DNA from: an uncultured Acidobacteriota bacterium
GTDB taxonomy: Bacteria > Acidobacteriota > Terriglobia > Bryobacterales > Bryobacteraceae
Length of the DNA stretch: 57,738 nucleotides
Assembly (NCBI GenBank): GCA_902825945.1
Contig: CADECY010000050.1
Location: 1 to 57,738, forward strand
Direction: 5' to 3'
Of the stretch, positions 16,958 through 25,658 are shown in pieces (position 1 is the first letter of the stretch; each line of letters starts with the position of its first letter). The position numbers and the translations under genes are program-made. Below the pieces are notes generated by a model, which had not been told where the DNA came from, made no database searches, and worked only from the letters and a program-made list of their open reading frames with translations.

Positions 16958-18506
16958 GGCTGCGCAGCTCCTTCAACCGCAGGCGAAGCTCATCGAGCAT
17001 CGGTGCATCCACCGGATAGAAACCATACCAACCGAGTTCGAACAGACGCAGCGATTCCTGAAACGGCGGAGCCATCCGTGCTGGCTCGCGCGAACGGCGT
17101 TTCAATTCCAGCAGGTACTCATAGCCGGACTTCCAGCGCTGAACGGTCACGAGCTTCCGCTCGGAGAGCAATCGCAAGCCCGACAAATAAAGGGCGCGAA
17201 GCGCCAGGCGATGATCGCCCTTCGCGATCAGCTCGTCGGCGAGGCTGAGCCACGAGTCCTCGGACAGGTGATCGGCGAGCGTCGCCTCATCGCTCACGTC
17301 CACCGCTGGGCGAGGCTCGACCGCGGTCAAAGTGCCGTCCTGTCGCCCGCGTTCCGCCGATCGCCAGATGATCACCAGCGCGACCGCCGCCACCACGAGC
17401 AGCGCGATCATCAGATACCGGTAGGCATCGCCTGGGGCGCGCCCGGTGCGCGCTCGGCCCGCCGTGTCGCGCGGCTGCTGTTTGCGCATCCACTCGTCGA
17501 GCCAGTCGCCGATCCGGCGCAATTGCTTCCCGAGCCATTCATAGGCGGAGATCGTCCATGCCACCGCCGCGGGCGGCTCTGTCAGATCCGAAGGTGGCAT
17601 GCGCCAAGCGAACTCGCGCCGGGCGAGCGTCTCGTCGAGGGCGCGATCGAGCGTTTGGGTATCGGTCTGTGCCGCCATTGGCGCGCAGAGGCACAGAGCG
17701 AACACGCCGATCGTGGCGAGCGCGGTCAAGCGGCGGATACCGGCGAGAACATCCGCGCCCGATCGGATCGAGTCGCCATAGAAACAACGCAACACAGCGG
17801 CGGCGGTGAACAGCGCATCCGTGCAGAGGTAGACGAGGAGGATCAACGACGCATGGATTGTGGAACTGCGCAGGAGCACGCGCGGGTCGCTCAATAGGTA
17901 GTCGATTCCGAAGAAGCTTTTCGAGAGCATCGCGAATGTCATGGTCGCGACGAGAAAGTTCACATAGAGCACGATCGACACGAGCGTGACGAGCCCCAGA
18001 AAGCGCCACGCCTGTCCCTGTTGCCCGCGCGCCGATGCCCACGCGCGCGCAATCGCGTTCCCGGGATCGAGAATCGCGAACAGCGAAAACCCGCGGAAAA
18101 AGAACACCGCCGCCGCGGCCGGTACGGTGGCGAGAGCGGCGACCAGCAGCACGAGGATGCTCCACGGCTGGATCGCAGCCAGCCGCATCAGTGCCTTGGC
18201 CGTGGAGGCAACAATAATGCGCGGCGCGGCCGATCCCGTGATCCGCGCGTGAAGGCGCGCCGCGAATATCGCTTCGGTGAGTTGCTTCCATACGAACAAC
18301 AGTGCCACCGTCAGGGCGCCGCCCGCGAGATTCGCCGTGGCGTTCACGTTCCGCAGCGCATCGGTGCAGAACCACAGCAGCGCGACCACGAACGGAATCG
18401 CGCCCGAACAATAGACGAACCAGTCTTGCGACGGCGTGGCGCGCAGCGCCAGAATCGACTCCTCGAGCAACTCGACGCCGCCCGCTTCCGGCTTTCGCGC
18501 CTTCAT
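16944..18506 (-). CDS. DUF4129 domain multi-pass membrane protein
   Basis: Protein of 520 residues. The N-terminal ~300 residues contain about six hydrophobic helices (FVVALLWFCTDALRN; ILVLLVAALATVPAAAAVFF and others). A proline-rich periplasmic stretch, another helix near residue 370 (LMIALLVVAAVALVII) and a cytosolic C-terminal DUF4129 domain follow, with HRLALRALYLSGLRLLSER, RWKSGYEYLLEL and FELGWYGFYPV. Related domains occur as the tail of some transglutaminase-like membrane proteins. ATG 18506 is chosen because it overlaps the upstream stop (ATGA). Function unknown; constant association with MoxR/DUF58/DUF4350 suggests a shared complex. Confidence 0.85.
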   Translation of the reverse strand: MKARKPEAGGVELLEESILALRATPSQDWFVYCSGAIPFVVALLWFCTDALRNVNATANLAGGALTVALLFVWKQLTEAIFAARLHARITGSAAPRIIVASTAKALMRLAAIQPWSILVLLVAALATVPAAAAVFFFRGFSLFAILDPGNAIARAWASARGQQGQAWRFLGLVTLVSIVLYVNFLVATMTFAMLSKSFFGIDYLLSDPRVLLRSSTIHASLILLVYLCTDALFTAAAVLRCFYGDSIRSGADVLAGIRRLTALATIGVFALCLCAPMAAQTDTQTLDRALDETLARREFAWRMPPSDLTEPPAAVAWTISAYEWLGKQLRRIGDWLDEWMRKQQPRDTAGRARTGRAPGDAYRYLMIALLVVAAVALVIIWRSAERGRQDGTLTAVEPRPAVDVSDEATLADHLSEDSWLSLADELIAKGDHRLALRALYLSGLRLLSERKLVTVQRWKSGYEYLLELKRRSREPARMAPPFQESLRLFELGWYGFYPVDAPMLDELRLRLKELRSHASA

Positions 18507-18799
18507 TCGCCCGGGTCCTGGTGGAATTCGCTCGGAATCTTCGCCAGCAAAGAGCCAGTGTAGTAGAACGAAGCCCACGCCATGAGCAACCCGGCGGCGG
18601 CCGCCCCGAACCAAGCAACCGCGGCGATTCCTCGGGAGCGCCGGACCGGCGCGGAGGACTTGGCGAGGCAACTCGTGCACAGCAGCCGCCCGTCATGTTC
18701 CACCACGCACTCGCGGCAGTAGAACCGGACGCACGATGGACATCGGGCCACGGCTTCGCGCGACGGGTGTTGGACGCAACGCTGCGCGTGGAGTGTCAT
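18503..18799 (-). CDS. small B-box-type zinc-finger membrane protein
   Basis: Protein of 98 residues. Residues 1-50 hold a B-box-like zinc-binding set: C8, H11, then CPSC, C-R-E-C, H and CTSC (CVQHPSREAVARCPSC and FYCRECVVEHDGRLLCTSC). After a basic hinge (VRRSRG) comes one transmembrane helix (IAAVAWFGAAAAGLLMAWAS) and a short tail. The ATG at 18799 overlaps the preceding stop (ATGA). Similar fingers occur at the N-terminus of some bacterial rhomboid and RDD proteins. It probably acts as a cytosolic docking module tethered to the membrane. Confidence 0.8.
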   Translation of the reverse strand: MTLHAQRCVQHPSREAVARCPSCVRFYCRECVVEHDGRLLCTSCLAKSSAPVRRSRGIAAVAWFGAAAAGLLMAWASFYYTGSLLAKIPSEFHQDPGE

Positions 18800-19764
18800 C
18801 GCGTCCCGGGTTCCTTCCGGCTGGCGCGATAGACGGTCCACGCGATTCCCGCTAGGCCCAACACTACCAAGATGGGCGAAGCGACGCGCGCGTACTCGAT
18901 GAACCACATGGGGATCCCCTTCAGATGTAGCGGAACGCCTGGGGGCAAAGGAGGATTCTCGCCTCGCACCAGGGAGAACGCGGCGGCGGCGGACAGGCCG
19001 AAATCGATCAAGGAAGCAACTCCGGTCAGAAGGGCGAAGGTCCGCGCGCCCCGTGCTTTCCGCTCCGCGAACGCCGCATAGAACCCCATGGCGGCTCCCG
19101 CGAACGTCAGCGTCCAGGACAGGTTTCCGATGGCATCCGGCAGGCGGCGGTATAACGAGATCATCGAGAGGATGCCCTCGCACAGGACCGAACCGTAGAG
19201 AACGGCCAGGATCGCGATCGGCGGGCGCTCCTCCGGAAGCTCCGGAACCATAGCAGGAGGAGCGACATGCACGCGCTGCTCTGGCGCGAGTATCGGCAGA
19301 TCAGCTTGCGCGGCCTGAATCAGCGGCGTTAGCTGGGCCACGAACTCCTCGGCTCTCTTCATTCGCGTGATCGCGGGCAGGCACATGCGGGTGGCCGATG
19401 TAATCAGCGTGACACTGCCCTTTTGTCCTCGGGCCAGATTCACGATCAGCACCGTGAGCACGCTTCCGAACAGGATCGCGAAGAAGCCCTTCGCGAACGG
19501 GCTCGCCACATTCTGAATCGAGAACGCCATCAGAACGGCGGTCATCATGATCGCACCGGCGTGCGCGGGAAGGGCAAGCTCCTTGCCATGGACAAGCAGC
19601 GCCTGGATATCGCGCAACCGGAACCGCGAGTAGTACTGCACGAACCACGCGGTTCGCACGAGCAGCAGATGGCTCGAATCCGCGGAGACCCAGATCTGTG
19701 AAGAACCGCCCGGCCGGCGGTTCTTCCGTGTCAGCTTGACGTAGGTAGGGTGCTGATCAGCCAT
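18796..19764 (-). CDS. membrane protein of unknown function in MoxR cluster
   Basis: Protein of 322 residues not assigned to a named family. The N-terminal 60 residues are soluble and beta-rich (IWVSADSSHLLLVRTAWFVQYYSRFRL, discontinuous). Two helices follow (AIMMTAVLMAFSIQNVAS; GFFAILFGSVLTVLIVNLA), then a cytosolic segment with ITRMKRAEEFVAQLTPLIQ. About four further helices lie in the C-terminal half. The N-terminal layout resembles the small PH-like regions that precede helices in other bacterial membrane proteins, but this is only a resemblance. It is coupled to the following zinc-finger gene by an ATGA overlap. Confidence 0.7.
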   Translation of the reverse strand: MADQHPTYVKLTRKNRRPGGSSQIWVSADSSHLLLVRTAWFVQYYSRFRLRDIQALLVHGKELALPAHAGAIMMTAVLMAFSIQNVASPFAKGFFAILFGSVLTVLIVNLARGQKGSVTLITSATRMCLPAITRMKRAEEFVAQLTPLIQAAQADLPILAPEQRVHVAPPAMVPELPEERPPIAILAVLYGSVLCEGILSMISLYRRLPDAIGNLSWTLTFAGAAMGFYAAFAERKARGARTFALLTGVASLIDFGLSAAAAFSLVRGENPPLPPGVPLHLKGIPMWFIEYARVASPILVVLGLAGIAWTVYRASRKEPGTR

Positions 19765-19770
19765 GGGCTT

Positions 19771-20346
19771 CTATTGCAGTTTCCGCTGTGCGATTTGAAT
19801 TGCCCACAGAATCAGCGCGACGTATCCAACGATCTCCGCGATCGAAAGGACGATCGCGATCACCCAACGGATTCGCGTGCGGGGCAGAATGCTCGCGGGA
19901 GCCCGCCAATGGCGGATGGCCAGAAACAGCGCGATGGGCGCGCAGAAGATCGGAAGATAAATGGTGATGAGGGGCCAAGTGGCCAACCCGAGCGCCATCG
20001 AATCCCACAGAACCCGCCGGTCCTCCAGCGTCGCGGCTTTGCCCTGGATTCCCCGGTCCAGGCACTCGTGACACAAGTGCCTCCCGTCGAGGTCGAGGTC
20101 GCACACCGTACAGAGAAACTTGCCACAGGCGTCGCAGGGAATCACCGCCCGGTTCTCCGGATGATAGAAGCAAGCGGCTTCGCTGGCCTCCGCGATCGCT
20201 TCCGGAATCGCCGCGGCGGGCGGTGCGAACATCGCTGGAAAGACGATGGATTCCACCTGAGCGCCACAGAACCGGCACTCGGTCAGCATGTTCCAGGAGT
20301 CCTCCGGAACCGTGTGCTGGCACGCCGGACAGTCGATCGTGGCCAT
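19771..20346 (-). CDS. double zinc-finger membrane protein
   Basis: Protein of 191 residues. Residues 4-30 carry a zinc-ribbon pair (CPAC...CRFC). Residues 60-100 carry a B-box-like finger (CFYHPENRAVIPCDACGKF, then LCTVCDLDLDGRHLCHEC). Two transmembrane segments follow (LITIYLPIFCAPIALFLAI; IAIVLSIAEIVGYVALILW). It separates from the downstream gene by only 6 bp and from the upstream GYF-RDD gene by 2 bp, so it belongs to the same transcript. Function unknown; it is the second of three consecutive genes pairing cytosolic cysteine fingers with membrane helices. Confidence 0.78.
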   Translation of the reverse strand: MATIDCPACQHTVPEDSWNMLTECRFCGAQVESIVFPAMFAPPAAAIPEAIAEASEAACFYHPENRAVIPCDACGKFLCTVCDLDLDGRHLCHECLDRGIQGKAATLEDRRVLWDSMALGLATWPLITIYLPIFCAPIALFLAIRHWRAPASILPRTRIRWVIAIVLSIAEIVGYVALILWAIQIAQRKLQ

Positions 20347-20348
20347 CG

Positions 20349-21086
20349 TCAGCGCGTCTTGATCACTCGCGTGTCGCAGATGCGATCATGCAGGGCGCGC
20401 TTTTCGGGGTCCCATCCCGCCATCATGTAACCGATCAGCAAAATCACCGCGCTGATGAACTTGGAGAAATAGCGGCCCACCGAAAGGCCGGCGCCGATCT
20501 CGCCGCCTCGGGCGCGAATCACTTTCAGTCCGAGCGCCATCTTGCCAACCGTGGCTCCGTAGGCGGCAATCATCGCGATCTCGTAGACGATCGCGCCCAG
20601 GGCACCCATCAGCTGGATGACGATGAAGGCGCCGCTCTCGGGCGTAACCGCCAACACTGCGCCGGCTACCGCACCGAAGATGCCGCTCGCCACGCCCACT
20701 ACGATCGTGTCGATGATGACTGCCGCGAATCGAATCCAGAATCCGGCGTAGCGATGCTGCGTTGCGGCGAGTCCGCCTTCGCGCATCTGCTGCAGGACAA
20801 TCGGCTTGCACGAGGCGCAAACCTGGCGCCCACCGATCGGTACCATCTCGTTGGCCGGCGCCGGGCGTCCGCAGTTCATGCAGTACATCGGCGCGCCCTC
20901 GGGCACAACCGGAGGAAGTCCGGGCGAGACCGTCACCCGGTGCCGGGCAAAAGGCTGCCATTCGGGCATCCCCTCGTGCCAGACGAGCGTCGAGTCCGTC
21001 ACTTCATTCGCGGCGACGAGGTCCACGAGAGCCTCCTGCGTGACGGGGCCTTTTCGTTGATTGCCGGACGCGTAATACCATTCCAT
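20349..21086 (-). CDS. GYF_2 - zinc ribbon - RDD membrane protein
   Basis: Protein of 245 residues. The N-terminal GYF_2 domain (about 1-50: EWYYASGNQRKGPVTQEAL ... WHEGMPEW) is expected to bind proline-rich peptides. A small cysteine module follows (YCMNCGRPAPANEMV ... CASC, residues 68-95). The RDD membrane domain comes last (YAGFWIRFAAVIIDTIVVG, KMALGLKVIRARGG, DPEKRALHDRICDTRVI). A clear SD, GGAGG, lies at 21097-21101, 10 nt before the ATG. This is the second RDD protein of the cluster. The proline-rich ligand could be the Pro-containing periplasm-cytosol linkers of neighbouring proteins, but that is speculation. Confidence 0.87.
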   Translation of the reverse strand: MEWYYASGNQRKGPVTQEALVDLVAANEVTDSTLVWHEGMPEWQPFARHRVTVSPGLPPVVPEGAPMYCMNCGRPAPANEMVPIGGRQVCASCKPIVLQQMREGGLAATQHRYAGFWIRFAAVIIDTIVVGVASGIFGAVAGAVLAVTPESGAFIVIQLMGALGAIVYEIAMIAAYGATVGKMALGLKVIRARGGEIGAGLSVGRYFSKFISAVILLIGYMMAGWDPEKRALHDRICDTRVIKTR

Positions 21087-21096
21087 ATCGGGTTAT

Positions 21097-21101
21097 CCTC
21101 C
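21097..21101 (-). promoter_or_regulatory. Shine-Dalgarno GGAGG for the GYF-RDD gene
   Basis: GGAGG on the minus strand with 10-nt spacing to the ATG at 21086. It allows independent initiation after the 44-bp gap behind the BatA-M28 gene. Confidence 0.6.
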
Positions 21102-21130
21102 GGACCGCAATCACTTATTCTGGCAGAAAT

Positions 21131-24100
21131 TCAGTCTGGCGGCGGAGTTGTCCGGTTGGCGATCATCGCGGGCCGGCCCGTCTGATTGGCCAGGTTCCAA
21201 CTGGTCTGATGGACGAGCCGCGCTACCCGCTCTACCTTTGCGTAGTCGATCCGCTCTGGCCGGTCGAACGTCGTGTGATAGTCGGGATGAAGGCCCGTGT
21301 GGAACCACAGCGCGGGCACGCCGCTCTGCAGAAATGGCCATTGGTCGCTTCGCCGCAGCAAGTTCGACGGGTTGTTGTCGTAGCGGAAGCGCAGGTTCAT
21401 GTCGACCACCCGGTTCGCTTCAATCACGCTCGTCTTCATGTCGCCGCTATAGCTGGTGCCGATGATATTGACCGCGGTCGCATTGGAAGCGGCGGTCTGA
21501 ATCGGGAGCCCGCGGAAACGGGGTCCGCCGTAATCGGGTACCTCTTCGCTGCGTCCGATCATGTCCATGTTGAGGACCGCGGCGGTCTTCGCCAGCGGCC
21601 ACAGTGGCTGGCGGATCCAAGCCCACGCGCCGAGCAGTGGTCCGCAACAGCGCTCCTCCGAGCCCCACGCGGCGAAGATCACGGTGCGCTTCGGCCGGTG
21701 CCCCTCACGCGCGGCGACCGCGTAGGCTTCGGCGATCTCCATCAGTCCGACAGTGCCGGACCCGTTGTCGTCGGCGCCGTTATAGATCTGCGATCCTTCC
21801 ATGCCGTTGTGATCGTAGTGCGCGCTGATGATGACCGCCTCTTCTTTGAGCTTCGGATCGGAGCCTTCGATCTTCGCCACGACATTGATGTCGTCGATCA
21901 CGTGCTTTTCGACATGGATCTCCATCTCGACTTCGGACGATTCGACCAGTATTGGTGTCGAGCCGCCGTCGCGAACGGAATCCTTCGCCAGCTCTTCGAA
22001 ATCGTGATCGCCGAGGATCTTCGCGGCCGCGGCGGCGGAGATCGAAGCCACCGGAATCCGCAACTGGTCAGCCCATGACGTGATCGCATAACGCTTCAGA
22101 TGTGGCGGCTTCTCAGGCCAATATCCATGCGCCTCGGAGGAGAATCGCTTTTGTCCCGGGTTCACGATCAGCACGCCGATTGCGCCCTTGGCTTGCAGGT
22201 TGAGGGCCTTTCGCATCGGGTCCGAGTGGACCGACGTCACCACGCCGTCGAAGATGCTTTTCGGATCATCCGGCCGGGGCTCACCTTCGAGGATCAGGGC
22301 GATGCGGCCTTGCAGTTCGCCGCCGCGGAGGTCGTTCCACTTCAACGCGGGTGCTTCGATGCCGTATCCCGCAAACGCCACCTTGCCACGCGCGCTCGCG
22401 CTGGGCGTGAAGAACAGCGGGCTGAAATCCCCGAGCACGCGCGGTTCGTTCGCGGCTGCTCCCCACGAGATCCGCATTCGATTTCCGCGGCCGAGCGTGG
22501 CCCATGTGAGATTGTAGTGATGCTGCATCGAATTGCCGCTGACGGGCTTCAGCCCGAGGCGTTTGAAGCGCGACTCGATCCATTGCACGGAAAGGATCGT
22601 CTCGGGTGTTCCCGTGAGGCGCCCCTTCATCGAATCGGAGGCGAGGAAGTGGAGATCGGCCTCGAGTTCGCTTCGCTGGATCGTGTCGTTGCCTGGAGCT
22701 TTCGTCTGCGCGTTCAGCGCCGACGCGGTGAACATCGCCGCCGTGGCCAGCGTTCCGATTTTCGCCGCGATCCTGGCCGGCAGCTTCACCGCGGAAGGTG
22801 AGAACAGCAGCCACTCGGCGAGTAGTCCGATTCCTCCTAGTAGCGCGAGCCAGTACCAGATGTCGCGTGACGAAGAGCCGAGATCCCGTGCGCGGGGGAC
22901 ACCTCGCCGCGTTCCAGCCGGCGCTTCCCACAGCGACTCTGGAACATCGGGCAGCGTCAACGAGAACACTTGTTCGCGAGTTCCGCTGCGCACACGAACC
23001 GTGCCGGGCTTGCCCGCGAAGAATCGCAGGTTCTTGCCAGCGATCGAGTAGGGCAATGGACCATCCTCGGACAGCACCTCAACCGGACCTTCCACCTCGA
23101 GCGGAAGCGTGATGTTACCCGTGGGCGACGCGACCAGTTCCGGGCGGCGGAAGCTTTCTGGCGCGAGCCACCGCAGCACGTTCGCGAACAGCAACGGAGT
23201 CGCGAGCTCGTACCGGAGCGACGAACGCATCGGATGGAAACCGAAGACGACGAGGCCCGTGCGAGCCACGATCAGCGGCCCCGCTGACGATCGCGCCACC
23301 ACGATGTCACCACTGGCGGGACTGAAGACTCGCGCCGAGTCGAGCTTGAAATCCTTGGTGCGCAGTCCCGCCGAAAGCGGATGATCGTTCAGCCATTGAT
23401 CCAGGCTCACGCCATGCGCGATATTGCGGACCGGGACCGGCGAGCGCTCCGCCGGAGGCTCGAGGAAGATCGCGCGCTTGGGCAACTGTTGCGGCACGAA
23501 GCGGTCGTAAATTGCGATGCCTTCCTGAGGTGCCGCCGCGGCGCACTGCGCGATGGGCTTGTAGGTGGCCTGCAGCGACGGGTGCGCGTCGAGCAGCGGC
23601 TTCAGCGAGGCCCCGTCGTCACTGCATACCGTTACCGGAACGATCGGCTGGGACGGCAACTCGAGAATCGCGCGATCATCAGCCGCGAATGAGTCGCGGC
23701 GGGACCGGATGCGCGCTTCGAGCAGCCCGGCGGCGCGCGTCCGGAATTCAAACTGGGCCTCTTGTTCGGCACCGCCATTGATCTGCATCGTGCGCGAGCC
23801 GATCGGAGCGCCTCCGAACTGCAGCGCCAGATCGACGGGCGTCGCGGTTCTGCCGTAGTTCCGCAGCGACACGTAGACGTGCCACAGGTCCGATTCAGAA
23901 GCCGAGCGGCGCAGCCCGATCTTGCGAATGCCCGCGTTCTCGGGAGTGCCGGTGACGCTCAGTACCCGAAGGTTCGCCGGAATCGCGAAGTCGCTGGCGC
24001 CGTCCTGTTGCGGCAGGCGTCCCGCGCCCGCGAAGACAATCTCACCACCGCGCTTGGCTGAGCGCGATTGTGCGCGGCGCGCGAAGTCGAGCGCCTGACG

Positions 24101-24613
24101 CAGATCGAGTGCCGAAGTTGATGGACGCGCGTTGCGAATCGCGGCCTCGACTTTGCGGCGGTCGATCTCGAACGCCGTGGCGGGAGTGGCCATCGCATCG
24201 GCGTAGACCACCATCACACGATCGGCGGACGGAACGGCTTTCGCATACGCGAGCGCCTGACGCTTGGCCTGGTCGATCAGAGCCACGCGGTCCACGGTGG
24301 CGGCCATCCAACTCGATGTGTCGAGCAGCACGAGGTGATCGCGCGAACTGGTGTCCGGACTGCCGATTCGCAACTGAGAGATCGCGAGCAGCAGCAAGGC
24401 GATCGACAGTAGTTGCAGCAACAGCGACGGCCATTGTGTGATGCGCCGCCGGCGGGTGGATTCAACGGGCCGGTCGGCCGCATTCCAAAAGCGCAGCGTG
24501 GGAACCACGATCTTGCGGCGGGACCGGTCGAGCAGGTAGAGCGCGAAGACCACGGCGGAAGCGGCCGAGAACAACGCCATGAACTCGGCGAGGCTGAGAT
24601 TGAAGAGAAACAC
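21131..24613 (-). CDS. BatA/VWA membrane protein fused in frame to M28 metallopeptidase
   Basis: One uninterrupted frame of 1,160 residues. Residues 1-60 are a BatA-type N-terminus with two helices (ALFSAASAVVFALYLLDRSR; PSLLLQLLSIALLLLAISQ). A VWA domain follows with MIDAS-like LLDTSSWMA, in which the last serine is W. A long beta-rich extracytoplasmic region comes next, then a helix (WYWLALLGGIGLLAEWLLF), a basic turn (KLPARIAAKIG) and a signal-peptide-like helix ending ALNAQTK. The rest is a PA-like insert and an M28 aminopeptidase with intact zinc residues: SAHYDHNG, NGADDNGSGTVG, GSEE, LNMDMIGR and PDYHTTFDRPE. Topology places both VWA and peptidase in the periplasm. The GTG start is preferred because it completes the first helix and has TACACT 10 nt upstream. 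Families are certain; fusion is the unusual feature. Confidence 0.85.
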   Translation of the reverse strand: MFLFNLSLAEFMALFSAASAVVFALYLLDRSRRKIVVPTLRFWNAADRPVESTRRRRITQWPSLLLQLLSIALLLLAISQLRIGSPDTSSRDHLVLLDTSSWMAATVDRVALIDQAKRQALAYAKAVPSADRVMVVYADAMATPATAFEIDRRKVEAAIRNARPSTSALDLRQALDFARRAQSRSAKRGGEIVFAGAGRLPQQDGASDFAIPANLRVLSVTGTPENAGIRKIGLRRSASESDLWHVYVSLRNYGRTATPVDLALQFGGAPIGSRTMQINGGAEQEAQFEFRTRAAGLLEARIRSRRDSFAADDRAILELPSQPIVPVTVCSDDGASLKPLLDAHPSLQATYKPIAQCAAAAPQEGIAIYDRFVPQQLPKRAIFLEPPAERSPVPVRNIAHGVSLDQWLNDHPLSAGLRTKDFKLDSARVFSPASGDIVVARSSAGPLIVARTGLVVFGFHPMRSSLRYELATPLLFANVLRWLAPESFRRPELVASPTGNITLPLEVEGPVEVLSEDGPLPYSIAGKNLRFFAGKPGTVRVRSGTREQVFSLTLPDVPESLWEAPAGTRRGVPRARDLGSSSRDIWYWLALLGGIGLLAEWLLFSPSAVKLPARIAAKIGTLATAAMFTASALNAQTKAPGNDTIQRSELEADLHFLASDSMKGRLTGTPETILSVQWIESRFKRLGLKPVSGNSMQHHYNLTWATLGRGNRMRISWGAAANEPRVLGDFSPLFFTPSASARGKVAFAGYGIEAPALKWNDLRGGELQGRIALILEGEPRPDDPKSIFDGVVTSVHSDPMRKALNLQAKGAIGVLIVNPGQKRFSSEAHGYWPEKPPHLKRYAITSWADQLRIPVASISAAAAAKILGDHDFEELAKDSVRDGGSTPILVESSEVEMEIHVEKHVIDDINVVAKIEGSDPKLKEEAVIISAHYDHNGMEGSQIYNGADDNGSGTVGLMEIAEAYAVAAREGHRPKRTVIFAAWGSEERCCGPLLGAWAWIRQPLWPLAKTAAVLNMDMIGRSEEVPDYGGPRFRGLPIQTAASNATAVNIIGTSYSGDMKTSVIEANRVVDMNLRFRYDNNPSNLLRRSDQWPFLQSGVPALWFHTGLHPDYHTTFDRPERIDYAKVERVARLVHQTSWNLANQTGRPAMIANRTTPPPD

Positions 24614-24623
24614 GGATAGAGCT

Positions 24624-24629
24624 AGTGTA
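24624..24629 (-). promoter_or_regulatory. candidate -10 TACACT for BatA-M28 operon
   Basis: TACACT on the minus strand, 10 nt before the GTG at 24613. It lies inside the presumed promoter region of the divergent cytochrome gene, so the two promoters overlap. Confidence 0.4.
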
Positions 24630-24643
24630 CTGCCAATCCGGCG

Positions 24644-24649
24644 TAGTAT
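24644..24649 (+). promoter_or_regulatory. candidate -10 TAGTAT for cytochrome/RidA operon
   Basis: TAGTAT, 10 nt before the ATG at 24660. Only 14 bp separate it from the divergent minus-strand hexamer at 24624-24629. Confidence 0.4.
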
Positions 24650-24659
24650 CCTCGACTCG

Positions 24660-25658
24660 ATGGGAAAGAAACTGCTGTGGATCGTGATCGCCGTGCTCGG
24701 CGTCGCGTGCGGCGAGATCGCGTACCTTTCCCTGAAGCCTCCGAAGGTGGCTGCCCCGAAGGAAATCAAGGTCGAGTTGACGCCAGAACGGGTCGCTCGC
24801 GGCAAGTACCTGGTGGATGCCGTGGGCGGCTGCGTGGACTGTCATTCGATCGTCGACGAGACGAAGTTCGCGGCACCGTCCGTTCCAGGCGGATACTTGA
24901 AGGGCCGCGTGATGGCCAAGGAACTGGGACTGCCAGGCGAGTTCTCGGCCGCGAATCTCACGCCCGATCCCGAGACCGGCATCGGCAAGTGGAGCGACGG
25001 GCAGGTGATCCGCGCGATTCGGGAGGGCATCGGACATGACAATCGAGTCCTGTTCCCGTTCATGCCCTACACCGAGTACAAGTCAATGAGCGATGCCGAC
25101 GTGGAATCCATCGTCGCTTATCTGCGATCGATTCCCGCGGCACGAAACTCGCTGCCGCCGTCGAAGATCGCGTTCCCGGTGGGCCTGTTCATCAAGACGG
25201 TACCGGAACCCGTGGCGAAAGTGGCCGAGCCGAACCACGGCAACGCCGTCGAATACGGCAAGTACCTCACGACGATCGCCGGCTGCAAGTCGTGCCACAC
25301 GCCGGTCGATCGCGGCGCTCCGGTTCCAGGAAGGGAGTTCGCCGGTGGGCACGAATTCGGTGCGGGCGCGATGAAGGCGGTCTCCTACAACCTCACGCCG
25401 GATAACAGTACCGGACTCGGCACTTGGACCGAAGAGCAGTTCCTGAAGAAGTTCCACGACTACAAGGAATACGCGGAGAAGGGCCCGCCCCCGGTGACGG
25501 CGGAGAACTGGACCGTGATGCCGTGGCTCGGCTACTCCCAGCTCGAGCGCGATGATTTGAAAGCGATCTTCGCCTATTTGAAGACCGTCCCCGCGATCAG
25601 CAACGCGGTCGAGACGCGTCCGGGCGCGAAAAAAGACAAAACGAAAGGCCATCTATGA
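24660..25658 (+). CDS. exported diheme cytochrome c
   Basis: Protein of 332 residues with an N-terminal membrane anchor or uncleaved signal (LLWIVIAVLGVACGEIAYL). Two class-I-like cytochrome c domains have heme motifs CVDCH (near residue 60) and CKSCH (near residue 213). Each is followed by candidate distal methionines in segments such as FPFMPYTEYKSMSD and VMPWLGYSQL. The repeated YGKYL/RGKYLVD helix plus the ANLTPD(PE/NS)TGIG signature occurs in both halves, so this is an internal duplication of the type found in alcohol and aldehyde dehydrogenase cytochrome subunits. It heads a four-gene operon and its stop overlaps the RidA start (ATGA). The electron donor is not encoded here. Confidence 0.9.
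   Translation: MGKKLLWIVIAVLGVACGEIAYLSLKPPKVAAPKEIKVELTPERVARGKYLVDAVGGCVDCHSIVDETKFAAPSVPGGYLKGRVMAKELGLPGEFSAANLTPDPETGIGKWSDGQVIRAIREGIGHDNRVLFPFMPYTEYKSMSDADVESIVAYLRSIPAARNSLPPSKIAFPVGLFIKTVPEPVAKVAEPNHGNAVEYGKYLTTIAGCKSCHTPVDRGAPVPGREFAGGHEFGAGAMKAVSYNLTPDNSTGLGTWTEEQFLKKFHDYKEYAEKGPPPVTAENWTVMPWLGYSQLERDDLKAIFAYLKTVPAISNAVETRPGAKKDKTKGHL

Noticed and set aside
21131..24613. Splitting the BatA-M28 frame into two genes at the internal signal-like helix
   Set aside because: No usable start codon or SD lies at the beginning of that helix in frame; one continuous gene is the simplest reading, though this remains the main alternative.
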